Under the pieces are notes generated by a model. That model was not told the origin of the DNA. It worked only from the letters and a program-made list of their open reading frames with translations, and made no database searches. A DNA stretch of 64,000 bases from Amycolatopsis coloradensis (GTDB lineage Bacteria; Actinomycetota; Actinomycetes; Mycobacteriales; Pseudonocardiaceae), in the NCBI RefSeq assembly GCF_001953865.1, contig NZ_MQUQ01000005.1, forward strand, positions 135,401 to 199,400. The letters run 5' to 3'. The position numbers and the translations under genes were made by a program. Below are positions 43,057-54,477 of this stretch, one piece after another; position 1 is the first letter of the stretch; every line of letters begins with the position of its first letter.

Positions 43057-45300
43057 TCAGTCTTCGACGAGGGCGGCCGAGGTGATCCGGTGCAGTGGGT
43101 AGCGCTCGTTGTCGGTTCCTTCGAGGACCCCGCCGCCGACTCGCATCGGCCGCACCACGCGCTGGCTCGCCGTCCCGCGTGAGTCGACGAAGCCGATCCA
43201 CACCTCGCGGCGCTCCATGGTCGCCTGGGACAGCAACGCCAGCGTCGCGGACGTGTCCCCGGCGCCGCCGCCCTGCGGCGCGCGCACCGTCTCGCCGCGA
43301 CGGCGCGCCGAAGCGGCGTCACCGGCCCGGACGTGCGCGACGATCTTGCCGACCTGATCGTCGGTCAGCCCGGCCTGCTCCCCGGGTGCCCGGCGCGCGG
43401 CACGCGCCTTCGCGGGCAGACGACGTCCAGACGGCCTGATGTCCATGACGCGTCCGTCAGGCCCTTCGGCGGCCGGAGCGAACCCGGCGGTGCGAAGGGC
43501 GTCGAGGACTTCGGCGAGCGGGTACGAACTGATCAGCACTGTGGGCGCGATCATGCGCAGCCCGTAATCCGCGGCGACGGGGCTGCCCATGACCTCCGCG
43601 AGCAGCGACGCGTCGTCGCAGCGCAGGAACGACTCGGCGGCCCCGCCGCGCAGCCGCCCGTGACGGCGGGCGACGTCGTCGATCAGATAGGTGAGCCCCT
43701 GCGGCACCGGCGTCGCCGACCGGGCCGCGAACAACGCGTGCAGTTCGCCCGCGGTCCGCCCGGTGTCGAGCGCGCGCCGCACGGAGGTCTCGGTGATCCG
43801 GTAGACGGTGGCGTGCCCTGCCGATTCGATGTCGGCGACGGCGGTCATCTCGCCCGCGAGTTCGGCTTCCAGCGGCCCCGGCGCGACCACGGTCAGGTCG
43901 GCCTGTACCAGGACGTGGTCCACCGGACGCGGCAGCGCGTCCACCATCGCCTCGACCGCGCCGGGCCGGTCATCGGCCAGCAGTGCCCGCGTCGCCGTGG
44001 TGAGCCCGCCGAGCCCGATCAGGCCGAGCGCGGCCCCCTCGGCCATCGTCCAGCGGACGGTTTCGTCCCGCAGCCGCCCGCCCCGCCGCGGTGCGCGCCA
44101 GGCGAGCGCGGCGACCAGTTCCTCGGTGCTCTTGACCCCGGCGCCCTCGGGCAGCGCGGCCAAGGCGAGGAGGATCCGCCGCCGAGACGTCGGCGCCAGC
44201 GGCCTCCGCAGGTCTTCCGACAGCGGTGCGATCGGCTTGTCCTTCACGTCCCGCCCGCCGGCGAGACCGGGCAGCCGGGGCAGTTCGAGCCAGGCCTGCG
44301 CGACCGTCATCCAGCGCTGCGCGGTCGGCGACGCGAGCCAGGAATCGGTCAGCGTCGTCGGCACCCATTCCGGCGTGGTCGCTTCGCTGTCGGCCACCAG
44401 CCCGGCGCCGACCGCGATCTCCGCCAGCAGCGACACCCGTGCCTCGTCGGCGTCGAGATCCTTGGCGAGCTTCTTCAGTTCGCGGACCCCGAGCCCGCCG
44501 GACTTCAGTACCGGTGGCGGCGTTTCCGACCACGCGCGCAGCAGGTTTTCGGTCTGGCGCAGGAACTCCATCGCCTCGCCTGCCGCGGTCGAGTCCACTG
44601 TAGACCGCTGATGCGGATGCGCGGGGAGTGCCGGTTCGCGCAGCGACGCCGGTTCGAACACCGACCCGCCACGCAACGCGATCCCGAGTTCACGCGGCAG
44701 TTCGACGGTCTGGTCGTCCCGGCGCAGCAGCAGGCCGCGCGCGAGCAGCCGCTGCACCGGCGTCCGCGCCCGCTCCAGCGGCACGTCGGCGGACGCGTCA
44801 CGAGTGCGGCCGATAGGCGGCCCGGCGGCCAGCGTCGTCAGCAGGGCACGTTCGTCCTCACCGGCCTCCGCGAGCGCGGCCTCGATCTCCGGTCCCGTGA
44901 GCGCGGGCGATGACGCTCCCAGCCCGGCGGGGAAGGGGCCGAGCGCGTCGCGCGCCGAGGGCGGGACGCGCAGCGCGTCGTCCTCACCCCAGACCAGCGC
45001 CCGCGTGCGCAGCAGCGCCAGCGGTTCGCCGATCCCGGTACCCACGAGCCGCGCGACCTCGGCCGCGGCGACCGGAGCGGTGTCGGCTCCGGACAGCAAC
45101 AGGGCGTCGAGCACGGCGAGGGTGAAGGTGTCGAGGTCTTCGCAGGCGCGCGCGACGGAGCCCGGCGTGCCGGCCCGGGTGGCGAGCACGATCGTGTCGG
45201 ACGGGGGTGGCGTGGACAGGTCGCGACGCGTGCGCAGGAGCGCGGCGAGTGCGTCGTCGGACTCCTGGCGCAGCCAGTCCGCCAGGGATGGCGCGGGCAT
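43057..45300 (-). CDS. Helicase-associated (XPB/Ssl2 N-terminal-like) protein
   Basis: 747 residues. Starts MPAPSLADWLRQESDDALAALL; contains repeated winged-helix-like segments, the XPB/Ssl2-like region (VDHVLVQADLTVVAPGPLEAELA, then ESAGHATVYRITETSVRRALDTG), and a C-terminal WYL-like stretch (EVWIGFVDSRGTASQRVVRPMRVGGGVLEGTDNER). No helicase motifs. The M. tuberculosis equivalent is Rv0862c, the neighbour of the XPB helicase. The ATG at 45300 is chosen because the preceding 84 codons of open frame overlap the divergent small gene and do not look coding. Confidence 0.9.
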   Translation of the reverse strand: MPAPSLADWLRQESDDALAALLRTRRDLSTPPPSDTIVLATRAGTPGSVARACEDLDTFTLAVLDALLLSGADTAPVAAAEVARLVGTGIGEPLALLRTRALVWGEDDALRVPPSARDALGPFPAGLGASSPALTGPEIEAALAEAGEDERALLTTLAAGPPIGRTRDASADVPLERARTPVQRLLARGLLLRRDDQTVELPRELGIALRGGSVFEPASLREPALPAHPHQRSTVDSTAAGEAMEFLRQTENLLRAWSETPPPVLKSGGLGVRELKKLAKDLDADEARVSLLAEIAVGAGLVADSEATTPEWVPTTLTDSWLASPTAQRWMTVAQAWLELPRLPGLAGGRDVKDKPIAPLSEDLRRPLAPTSRRRILLALAALPEGAGVKSTEELVAALAWRAPRRGGRLRDETVRWTMAEGAALGLIGLGGLTTATRALLADDRPGAVEAMVDALPRPVDHVLVQADLTVVAPGPLEAELAGEMTAVADIESAGHATVYRITETSVRRALDTGRTAGELHALFAARSATPVPQGLTYLIDDVARRHGRLRGGAAESFLRCDDASLLAEVMGSPVAADYGLRMIAPTVLISSYPLAEVLDALRTAGFAPAAEGPDGRVMDIRPSGRRLPAKARAARRAPGEQAGLTDDQVGKIVAHVRAGDAASARRRGETVRAPQGGGAGDTSATLALLSQATMERREVWIGFVDSRGTASQRVVRPMRVGGGVLEGTDNERYPLHRITSAALVED

Positions 45301-45393
45301 AGACGACCAGGATACCGGGCGGGTGGTAGCCCGGCAGTCGCGTTCGGGCAGACTGTCCCGTGAGAACAGCTTGACCATGCTCTGGAGGACGTT

Positions 45394-45576
45394 GTGGCGA
45401 AGGGCGAGAACAACAAGCGCGCGGGCATCGATCCCACGTGGCCCGGTGAAGACGGGGAGCACCCCGTCACCGAGCTCGCATCCGATCGGCAGGGTGCGCT
45501 GTCCCCGTTCGGCGACGTGACCTTCCCGCTCGACGCGGTGCCGTACGTGCACCCCGAGACCGAGATCAACCGGTAG
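45394..45576 (+). CDS. Small conserved protein (Rv0863-like)
   Basis: 60 residues, GTG start five bases after GGAGG. Charged, no membrane segment: MAKGENNKRAGIDPTWPGE, then FGDVTFPLDAVPYVHPE. Divergent from the helicase-associated gene exactly as the small gene Rv0863 is in M. tuberculosis. Function unknown. Confidence 0.75.
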   Translation: MAKGENNKRAGIDPTWPGEDGEHPVTELASDRQGALSPFGDVTFPLDAVPYVHPETEINR

Positions 45577-45676
45577 GAAGTTACTGGTCAGTCACCCCGG
45601 CGAGGCTTCGTGGCGGTCGTCACGGGAGTAGGTTTTCGCTCGACCTATTCGAGCGTTCCTCAGCGGGGGTAGTGCC

Positions 45677-47068
<1,392 letters not shown>

Positions 47069-47210
47069 CAGCAAAGGTCCCTTGCTCCATTCGGGGCCGA
47101 CGTCATCACTGAGACCGACCCCGGGGCCGACTTCAGGGTGACGCCCCCGGCCGTCGCCCGCTCCTAGGCTCGATTCCGACCAGGAATTCGATCTTGACCG
47201 GGGGTTGGGG

Positions 47211-48758
47211 ATGAATCGCTCTGTCCTGAGCAGAATCGGGGCACTCACGGCCGCGGCGGTGACCGTGGCGGTACTCGTACCGGCCACGGCGTCCGCCGCG
47301 GCATCGTCTGTGGTCTGGGGGCCGTGTCCGGAGGACGTGGCCGCGCCGGGGGTGCAGTGCACCACCTTGAAGGTCCCGCTCGACTACCGGAATCCGGGCG
47401 GGCCCGCCATCGACGTCGCCGTGTCGAAGCTGGCCAGCACCGAGCCGGCGAAGCGGCGCGGCATCATGCTGACGAATCCGGGCGGCCCCGGCGGCCCGGG
47501 GCTGACCATGCCCAACGGCCTGCGCGCCGCGGGGATGCCGTCGAGCGTGCTCGACGCGTACGACATCATCGGGTTCGACCCTCGGGGGATCGGCCGCAGC
47601 ACGCCGGTCACCTGCGATCTCGAACCCGAGCAGCTGGTCAGCAACGTCCCGCCGTACGCGCGCGACGCGGCGGCGGTGGCGAAGCGGGCGACGGACGTGG
47701 CCGGTGTCGCGAAGCAGTGCGGTGAGTCGAAGACCGCGGCGAACCTGCCGTACATGACCACGGCCAACACCGCACGGGACATGGACCGCATCCGGGAAGC
47801 GCTCGGCGAGAAGAAGCTTTCCTATTACGGCGTCTCGTACGGCAGCTACCTCGGCGCCGTGTATTCGACGCTGTTCCCGCAGCGGACCGATCGTGTCGTG
47901 CTCGACAGCGTGACCGGCCCGGGCGGGCTCGACCCGGCGACCTCGCGCCGGCTCGCGGAGGGTTTCCAGGACCGCTTCCCGGACTTCGCGAAGTGGGCGG
48001 CGGCACGGCACGCCAGCTACGGGCTGGGCCGTACTCCGCAGCAGGTGACGGCCAAGTTCTACGAACTCGCCGCCAAGCTCGACGGCGGCACGGTCCCGGG
48101 GGTGGACGGCGCGGCGTTCCGGATGGGCACGTTCGGCGCGCTGTACTCGACCCGTTCCTTTCCCACGCTGGCGCAGCAGTGGCAGGCGCTCGACGGCGAA
48201 GGCGTCGTGAAGCAGACCGAGCAGACCGCGCAGGTCGACATCGGCAACGTGCTGTCCGGTCAGCTGCACGTGGTCTGCAACGACGTGAACTGGCCCGAGA
48301 ACGTCGCGACCTACCAGCGCAACGTCGAGAAGGACCGGGTCAAGTACCCGATGTTCGGCGCGGCCGGGGCCAACATCTGGGCGTGCGCGTTCTGGCCGTC
48401 CGAGCCGATCGAGCCGCAGGTGCGGATCGGTGACCGTGGCCCGTCGAACATCCTGCTGGTGCAGAACCTGCGTGACCCGGCCACTCCGCTCAGTGGCGCC
48501 AAGGAGATGCGGCGCGCGCTCGGTGACCGCACGCGGATGGTGTCGGTCGACGACGGCGGGCACGGGGTCTGGCTGGGCTCGGAGAACGCTTGCGGTAACA
48601 ACGCCGTCAACCGGTTCTTCGTGGAAGGCAAGCGTCCCGCGCACGACACGGCCTGCGCCGCGGACAAGGGCGGCCTGTTCGACTCGATGACTCCGCGGCA
48701 GCGGCAGGATCGGGAGAAGGCGCTCGACGAGGTTCGCTCGAAGCAGCGCGTGTTCTGA
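47211..48758 (+). CDS. Secreted alpha/beta-hydrolase, tripeptidyl aminopeptidase type
   Basis: 515 residues with a signal peptide (1 to about 31, ending TASAA). Nucleophile Ser209 in GVSYGSYLG; oxyanion region NPGGPGGPG; acid Asp in NLRDPATPL; His in DDGGHGVW; a Cys pair near the C-terminus. Matches Streptomyces SlpD/SlpE-Tap peptidases that remove tripeptides from exported proteins. The ATG at 47211 after TTGGGG is preferred to the TTG two codons earlier. Confidence 0.93.
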   Translation: MNRSVLSRIGALTAAAVTVAVLVPATASAAASSVVWGPCPEDVAAPGVQCTTLKVPLDYRNPGGPAIDVAVSKLASTEPAKRRGIMLTNPGGPGGPGLTMPNGLRAAGMPSSVLDAYDIIGFDPRGIGRSTPVTCDLEPEQLVSNVPPYARDAAAVAKRATDVAGVAKQCGESKTAANLPYMTTANTARDMDRIREALGEKKLSYYGVSYGSYLGAVYSTLFPQRTDRVVLDSVTGPGGLDPATSRRLAEGFQDRFPDFAKWAAARHASYGLGRTPQQVTAKFYELAAKLDGGTVPGVDGAAFRMGTFGALYSTRSFPTLAQQWQALDGEGVVKQTEQTAQVDIGNVLSGQLHVVCNDVNWPENVATYQRNVEKDRVKYPMFGAAGANIWACAFWPSEPIEPQVRIGDRGPSNILLVQNLRDPATPLSGAKEMRRALGDRTRMVSVDDGGHGVWLGSENACGNNAVNRFFVEGKRPAHDTACAADKGGLFDSMTPRQRQDREKALDEVRSKQRVF

Positions 48759-48774
48759 GGACTAGCCTGCTGGA

Positions 48775-49245
48775 GTGAGTGAACTCAGCCACGTCGACCA
48801 TACGGGCGCCGCCCGGATGGTCGACGTTTCCGGCAAGACGCCCACCGCCCGCACCGCGCTGGCGGGCGGCACCGTGCACACCACGGCCGAGGTGCTCGGC
48901 CTGCTGGCCACGGACGGGCTCCCCAAGGGCGACGCCCTCGCGACCGCTCGGATCGCGGGCATCATGGGCGCGAAGAAGGTGCCCGAGCTGATTCCGCTGT
49001 GCCACCAGATCGCGCTGTCCGGGGTGAAGGTCGAGTTCGTCCTCGACGAGACCGCCGTGCACATCACCGCGACCGCGAAGACGAACGACCGGACCGGCGT
49101 CGAGATGGAGGCGCTGACCGCCGTCGCCGTCGCCGGGCTGACCCTGCACGACATGATCAAGGCCGTCGATCCCGCCGCGACCCTCGACGACGTCCGCCTG
49201 ATCCGCAAGGACGGCGGCAAGGCCGGGACCTGGGAGCGGTCGTGA
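48775..49245 (+). CDS. moaC: Cyclic pyranopterin monophosphate synthase
   Basis: 156 residues. Converts the MoaA product 3',8-cyclo-GTP to cPMP. Family blocks ARMVDVSGKTPTAR, KGDALATARIAGIMGAKK, LIPLCHQI and DRTGVEMEALTAV are intact, and MIKAVDP carries the late catalytic Lys. GTG start. Stop overlaps the mog start (GTGA). Confidence 0.96.
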   Translation: MSELSHVDHTGAARMVDVSGKTPTARTALAGGTVHTTAEVLGLLATDGLPKGDALATARIAGIMGAKKVPELIPLCHQIALSGVKVEFVLDETAVHITATAKTNDRTGVEMEALTAVAVAGLTLHDMIKAVDPAATLDDVRLIRKDGGKAGTWERS

Positions 49246-49733
49246 GCCGGGTCGCGAGGGTGATCGTGGCGTCGAACCGCGCCGCGAAGGGCGTCTACGA
49301 GGACAAGACCGGGCCGGTCATCACCGCCTGGCTCGCCGCGCGTGGCTGGGACGTGCCGGACCCCGTGGTCGTCCAGGACGGGGATCCCGTCGGTGAGGCC
49401 CTGCGCGACGCCGTCGCGGCCGGGGTCCGGGTGATCGTGACGACCGGCGGCACCGGTATCTCACCGACCGACCGCACCCCGGACGTCACCCGCGCGATCC
49501 TCGACTACGAACTCCCCGGCGTCGCCGACGCCATCCGAGCCGCTGGTTTGCCCGCTGTGCCCACGGCGGTGCTCTCACGCGGGGTCGCCGGTGTCGCCGG
49601 GCGGACCCTCGTGGTGAACCTGCCAGGGTCACGCGGCGGTGTGAAAGACGGCTTGGGCGTCCTCGACGGGATCCTCGACCACGCCGTCGACCAGCTGGCG
49701 GGCGGCGACCACCCACGGGAGGCACAGCAGTGA
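49242..49733 (+). CDS. mog: Molybdopterin adenylyltransferase (MogA/MoaB type)
   Basis: 163 residues of the MoCF-binding fold: VIVASNRAAKGVYEDKTGP, TTGGTGISPTDRTPD and LVVNLPGSRGGVKDGLG. Adenylylates molybdopterin before MoeA inserts molybdate. GTG start coupled to moaC; the stop again overlaps the next gene by four bases. Confidence 0.94.
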   Translation: MSRVARVIVASNRAAKGVYEDKTGPVITAWLAARGWDVPDPVVVQDGDPVGEALRDAVAAGVRVIVTTGGTGISPTDRTPDVTRAILDYELPGVADAIRAAGLPAVPTAVLSRGVAGVAGRTLVVNLPGSRGGVKDGLGVLDGILDHAVDQLAGGDHPREAQQ

Positions 49734-50158
49734 ACGTTCGGGTCGCACGGATCGCGGTGGTCGACGAGCCGCTTTCGGTCGAAGAACACGCCCGGCTGGT
49801 GGACGACGCGGCCGCGGGCGCCGTCGTCACCTTCGGCGGGGTCGTGCGGGACCACGACGGCGGGCGCTCGGTGAACCGGCTCGCCTACGAGGGACACCCC
49901 AGCGCTTCGGAGGTGCTCGCGGAGGTCGTCGCGGATCTCTCGGCGAAGTGGACCGGCGTGCGGGCCGTCGCTGTGAGTCACCGGCTGGGCGCGCTGGCCA
50001 TCGGGGACGTCGCGCTGGCGTGCGCCGTGGCCGCCGAGCACCGGGGCCAGGCCTTCGCCGCCTGCTCGGAGCTGGTGGACGAGGTCAAGGCGCGGCTGCC
50101 GGTGTGGAAGCACCAGCACTTCACCGACGGCAGCGACGAATGGGTCAACTCGCCGTAG
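49730..50158 (+). CDS. moaE: Molybdopterin synthase catalytic subunit
   Basis: 142 residues. GAVVTFGGVVRDHDGGRSVNRLAYEGH, AVSHRLGALAIGDVALACAVAAEHR, and the active-site Lys pair in DEVKARLPVWKHQHF. Transfers sulfur from thiocarboxylated MoaD to cPMP. Third gene of moaC-mog-moaE, all linked by GTGA overlaps. MoaD is encoded at 52646. Confidence 0.96.
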   Translation: MNVRVARIAVVDEPLSVEEHARLVDDAAAGAVVTFGGVVRDHDGGRSVNRLAYEGHPSASEVLAEVVADLSAKWTGVRAVAVSHRLGALAIGDVALACAVAAEHRGQAFAACSELVDEVKARLPVWKHQHFTDGSDEWVNSP

Positions 50159-50196
50159 ACCGACGGCGGACGCAGCGACCGACCGGGCCGCGGGAC

Positions 50197-50249
50197 GTCG
50201 CGAAAGCCACTTTCGGGACGTCTGATGTCTCGAAAGTGGCTTTCGCGAC
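50197..50249. repeat. Family II palindrome after moaE
   Basis: Perfect 19-bp arms 50197-50215 and 50231-50249 (GTCGCGAAAGCCACTTTCG and complement), centre GACGTCTGATGTC, nearly identical to the copy at 12302-12356. Probably ends the moa operon transcript. Confidence 0.85.
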
Positions 50250-50435
50250 AGGTGGCTCCCAGGGCGACACCTCGCACCATCGCCGTTTCGCGGCAACTAC
50301 CGGCGGGGGTGTCGGACCGGGTATTGCCTACCTGTGCCGGACCAGGCCGAGAGTGGACGATGGAAGATCTCGGACCTGAGCGTTCCGAATCCTCCACGCT
50401 CGATTTCTTGCCCGCGCCGCCGTCCCGGGACGCAA

Positions 50436-50475
50436 CAGAGCCCCACCGCCGGGGGAATGGCGCGGTGGGGCTCTG
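50436..50475 (-). terminator. Terminator of rpfA
   Basis: 14-bp perfect stem 50436-50449 / 50462-50475 (CAGAGCCCCACCGC and complement) with a 12-base loop, 64 bases beyond the rpfA stop. Also faces the moa operon. Confidence 0.8.
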
Positions 50476-50538
50476 TCAGTCGCGACGTGGCCACGCGGGG
50501 AATCCCGCGGGCATCACGACTTACTGGTGCTCAAGAGC

Positions 50539-51315
<777 letters not shown>

Positions 51316-51447
51316 TCGCTCGGGGTTGGGTCCGGGAATTCGTTGGACAGGGCTAGGCGCTACGGGTTCCCGGTGGTGCGTGGTCGGTCGGGGCCAACCG
51401 AAAAGCGACGGTACGTAACGAACGGCCTGATCGGAAATTATTCGAGC

Positions 51448-51463
51448 TGTGACCTACATCACA
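51448..51463. promoter_or_regulatory. CRP/Crp-type binding site upstream of rpfA
   Basis: TGTGA-CCTACA-TCACA is a perfect match to the CRP consensus TGTGA-N6-TCACA. It lies about 275 bases upstream of the rpfA start, beyond the riboswitch. In M. tuberculosis the CRP homologue Rv3676 is known to activate rpfA. The remaining gap to 51629 is AT-richer than its surroundings and no gene was seen. Confidence 0.75.
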
Positions 51464-51629
51464 GTAACAGCACGCAACCCATAACGATTCGGCTGTTTCC
51501 GCAGGTCAGTGGGCCGTTATCGGACCGTTTCCTGGCCGAGATAATTCACGGATCGTGAGGCTTGCATCACGTGGATTAAGCGATGACTGGACCATTCGTG
51601 CGCCTTCGCGCGGTAATGGGCCGCGCACT

Positions 51630-52520
51630 TTAGCGAGACCTCAAGAAGTTCGCCAGTCCACTCAGGTCATCCGTATTCAGGTGGTCGACCCCGGCTGCGA
51701 CCAGCTCTTTCCATAACGCGTCGCGCCCTGGTCCGGCGATATCCGGCGTGGCCCAGAAACGCACGCGCTGACCCGCCGCGTGGGCCCTTTTGACCATTTC
51801 GTGTAGTTTCGCCCGCTCCCCGGCCGGGAAAGGACCGACGCCGGTCCAGGTGAACAGGCCGGTCCAGGAGTCCGAAACCAGCGGGGTCACGCGGGGGTCC
51901 GAGCCGATGCCGAGGTCGTTCTCGTCCTTGATCCGGCCGTCATAGAAGGCGAGCCGGAACTTCTGCCCGAGCATCACGTCCTTCGGCCGCCCGCCGGAGA
52001 TCACCGCGGTGACCGCCCGCTTCTGAACGTGCCCGAACGCGTACAGAGAGAAGAGGAAGGAGTAGCGCGGATCGTACAGCCGCTTCTCCAGCGCCGCGTA
52101 GGTGCTGTTCGCGTCCCCCTTGACGTCGATCAGCAGTTGGAACTCCGCTGACGCCTTCCCGGCGGGAAAGCGTGCCTCGAAGGGGGCCCGCTGCCGGTAG
52201 ACGCCGGCACCGTGGTTGGCCAGGACGCGCTTGCGCAGCGGCTCCAGGTAGAGCGACTCCAGGGTGCGGTCCGGGCGGGTGTCCGCGAGGTCGTGCGCGA
52301 CCAGCAGTTGCCCGTCCACCAGGAAGATGTCGGCCTCGACGCTGGTGAAGCCCTGATCGAGCGCGTCGTGCAGTGGGCGCGTGTGCTCGTAGTCGTTGTG
52401 GCTGTGCGCCCGCGGCAGCGGCCGGACGCCGCGTTCGTGGGCGGCGGCAGGCGCGGTCGCCAGGCTCGTGGCGGCGACCGCGGCGAGCAGCGCGGCGATG
52501 ATGCGGCGGGGAGTGATCAC
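51630..52520 (-). CDS. Secreted PI-PLC/GDPD-like phosphodiesterase
   Basis: 296 residues: signal peptide (LLAAVAATSLATAPAAA), then a TIM-barrel phosphodiesterase with HSHNDYEHTRPLHDALDQGF, SVEADIFLVDGQLLVAHD (metal and catalytic residues) and a late FWATPDIAG strand. Closest to the fungal/bacterial AIM6-like branch of the PI-PLC superfamily; substrate probably a phosphodiester lipid or head group. GTG at 52520 begins the signal peptide; an in-frame start 20 codons earlier is possible. Inserted between rpfA and moaD. Confidence 0.85.
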   Translation of the reverse strand: MITPRRIIAALLAAVAATSLATAPAAAHERGVRPLPRAHSHNDYEHTRPLHDALDQGFTSVEADIFLVDGQLLVAHDLADTRPDRTLESLYLEPLRKRVLANHGAGVYRQRAPFEARFPAGKASAEFQLLIDVKGDANSTYAALEKRLYDPRYSFLFSLYAFGHVQKRAVTAVISGGRPKDVMLGQKFRLAFYDGRIKDENDLGIGSDPRVTPLVSDSWTGLFTWTGVGPFPAGERAKLHEMVKRAHAAGQRVRFWATPDIAGPGRDALWKELVAAGVDHLNTDDLSGLANFLRSR

Positions 52521-52645
52521 TGGCGCATCCTCGGCCGCTTCGGCGTCCGGTCGGTGAATTCCGGACGGACGGGGGGTCAAAGGCCCCGGAACGGCTCGCG
52601 GGGGAGCAAGGGACCTTTGCTATCGCTTTCCCGCGTTCGCGCTGG

Positions 52646-52900
52646 TCAGCCGCCCGCGAACGGGGGTAAGACGTCCAGTTCGGAGGCGTCGGCCACCGGC
52701 TTGGTGAGATCGCGCACCGCGACACCGTCCAGCAAGTACGAGACCGCGTCGAGCAGCTTCGCCAGCTTCTCCGGGTGGATTTCCCGCAGGCGGGCGACGG
52801 CGTCGGCGACGCGGGCGCCGTCCGGCAGCGTCACCTTCTCTTCGTCGAAACCCGCGGCCGCGCGGGCCGAGGCGAAGTACCGCACCACGATGGTCACCAT
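52646..52900 (-). CDS. moaD: Molybdopterin synthase sulfur carrier subunit
   Basis: 84 residues, ubiquitin-like, ending in the essential Gly-Gly (LPPFAGG). N-terminal MVTIVVRYFASARAAAG is family-typical. Its start is one base from the moaA stop, so the pair is co-translated. Carries the thiocarboxylate used by MoaE. Confidence 0.96.
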   Translation of the reverse strand: MVTIVVRYFASARAAAGFDEEKVTLPDGARVADAVARLREIHPEKLAKLLDAVSYLLDGVAVRDLTKPVADASELDVLPPFAGG

Positions 52901-52901
52901 G

Positions 52902-53966
52902 TCAGCCGCCGATCGCGCTCATCGGCCGGATCGGCTGCGCGAAGCCGGCCTCGTTGATCTCGTGCCCGGCGAGCTTGCCCCACATGGTCGCCCGCCACGC
53001 GTCCGCCACCTCTTCTTCGCGCGCGCCCGCGCGCACGAGGGCGCGCAGGTCCGTCTCGTCGTTGCTGAACAGGCAGGACCGCACCGCGCCGTCGGCGGTC
53101 AGCCTCGTGCGCTCGCAGGCGCCGCAGAACGGCCTCGTCACCGAGCCGATCACGCCGACGTCGCCCGGCCCGCCGTCGACCAGCCAGCGTTCGGCGGGCG
53201 CCCCGCCGCGCGCGGCGGGGAACGGGGACAGGGAGAACGCCTCGCCGAGCATGCCGAGGATCTCGTCGGCGGTGATCATGTCGCGCCGGTTCCAGCCGTG
53301 CTGCGCGTCCAGCGGCATCTGCTCGATGAAGCGCAGGTGGTAGCCCTCGTCGAGGCAGAACCGCAGCAGTGGCACGGCCTGGTCCTCGTTCAGCCCGCGC
53401 ATCAGCACCGCGTTGACCTTCACCGGGTCCAGCCCGGCCTCGCGGGCCGCGGCCATGCCGGCGAGCACGTGGGGCAGCCTGTCGCGACGCGTGATCGTCT
53501 CGAACAGCGCGCGGTCGACGGTGTCCAACGAGACGTTGATGCGGTCCAGCCCGGCCGAGGCGAGCGCCTTCGCGCGCTTCGCGAGGCCGATCCCGTTGGT
53601 GGTCATGGAAAGCCGCGGCCGCGGTTCGAGCGCCGCGATCCGCTCGACGACGTGCTCCAGGCCCTGGCGCAGCAAGGGTTCGCCGCCGGTGAGCCGGATG
53701 TCGGTGACGCCGAGCCGTTCGACGGCGACCCGCAACAGGAACACGAGTTCGTCGTCGGTCAGCACGTCCGCGCTCGGCATCCATTCGAGCCCTTCGGCGG
53801 GCATGCAGTAGGTGCAGCGCAGATTGCACTTGTCGGTGAGCGACACCCTCAGGTCGGTCGCGACCCGGCCGAAGGTGTCGATCAGGGCTGGGTTGTCCGG
53901 CCTGGGCACGGCGGGGCGACCACGTGTACCGGGGACACGGGGAAACCCGAGATCGACTGCTGTCAT
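52902..53966 (-). CDS. moaA: GTP 3',8-cyclase (radical SAM)
   Basis: 354 residues. N-terminal 4Fe-4S motif C47-x3-C51-x2-C54 (DKCNLRCTYC), GGEPLLR, and C-terminal cluster Cys in RPFCGACERTR and VRSCLF. It ends SAIGG; the terminal GG is needed for activity. First step of Moco synthesis. ATG at 53966; longer frame upstream overlaps the divergent regulator. Divergent gap of 88 bases to the MarR remnant; no Moco riboswitch recognised. Confidence 0.95.
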   Translation of the reverse strand: MTAVDLGFPRVPGTRGRPAVPRPDNPALIDTFGRVATDLRVSLTDKCNLRCTYCMPAEGLEWMPSADVLTDDELVFLLRVAVERLGVTDIRLTGGEPLLRQGLEHVVERIAALEPRPRLSMTTNGIGLAKRAKALASAGLDRINVSLDTVDRALFETITRRDRLPHVLAGMAAAREAGLDPVKVNAVLMRGLNEDQAVPLLRFCLDEGYHLRFIEQMPLDAQHGWNRRDMITADEILGMLGEAFSLSPFPAARGGAPAERWLVDGGPGDVGVIGSVTRPFCGACERTRLTADGAVRSCLFSNDETDLRALVRAGAREEEVADAWRATMWGKLAGHEINEAGFAQPIRPMSAIGG

Positions 53967-54054
53967 TACCACCACACTAACCCCGATGCGGGCGAAAACC
54001 GACTGTCTGGAATGTATTTCGCAGCGAATCGGTTTCTCCCGAAGGGTTTGCCGG

Positions 54055-54444
54055 ATGGCGAAATACCCGCTCTCGGCGGAGGAAATGGCCCGCTTCGCCC
54101 ATCCCGGCAGGGAAGGCGGCACGCTGACCGTGCTCCGGCACGCCAGGATCGCCGAGCGGAGGGGCCTGTCGGCCACCGACCACGACGTCCTCGAACTCAT
54201 CGGCCAGACGCCGGGACCGTTGACACCGGGCAGGATCGCCGAACTGACCGGCCTGCCGACAGGCGCTGTGACCGCCGTCATGGACAGACTCGAGAAGGTC
54301 GTTCCCGGCGCCATGGACCGCCACGCGCCGCTCTTCGAATCCGCCTCGAGGAGCCCTCCCCGGCGGAGCGGAAAGTGCTCGAGCGTTTCCGGAGCGCGCT
54401 ACTCGATGGCCTTCGCCCGCTATGGCAATTCCTCGCGTCCATAG
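54055..54444 (+). pseudogene. Decayed MarR-family regulator
   Basis: The first 80 residues fit MarR: MAKYPLSAEEMARFAHPGRE, then LTPGRIAELTGLPTGAVTAVMDRLEK. The beta wing expected next is absent; LEK runs straight into VVPGAMDRHAPLFESAS. From about 54340 the MarR-like C-terminal helix (EEPSPAERKVLERFRSALL) continues in another frame, while the original frame gives unrelated SRSPPRRSGKCSS to a stop at 54444. An internal deletion plus a frameshift would explain this. It may still be transcribed. Confidence 0.6.
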
Positions 54445-54477
54445 CTTTTCCGCATCTGCGCCAAGTATCCTCCGGTC

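Noticed and set aside
43333-44913. 526-codon open frame on the plus strand
   Set aside because: Antisense shadow of the helicase-associated gene; composition is Arg/Gly/Pro-rich as expected for the complement of GC-rich codons.
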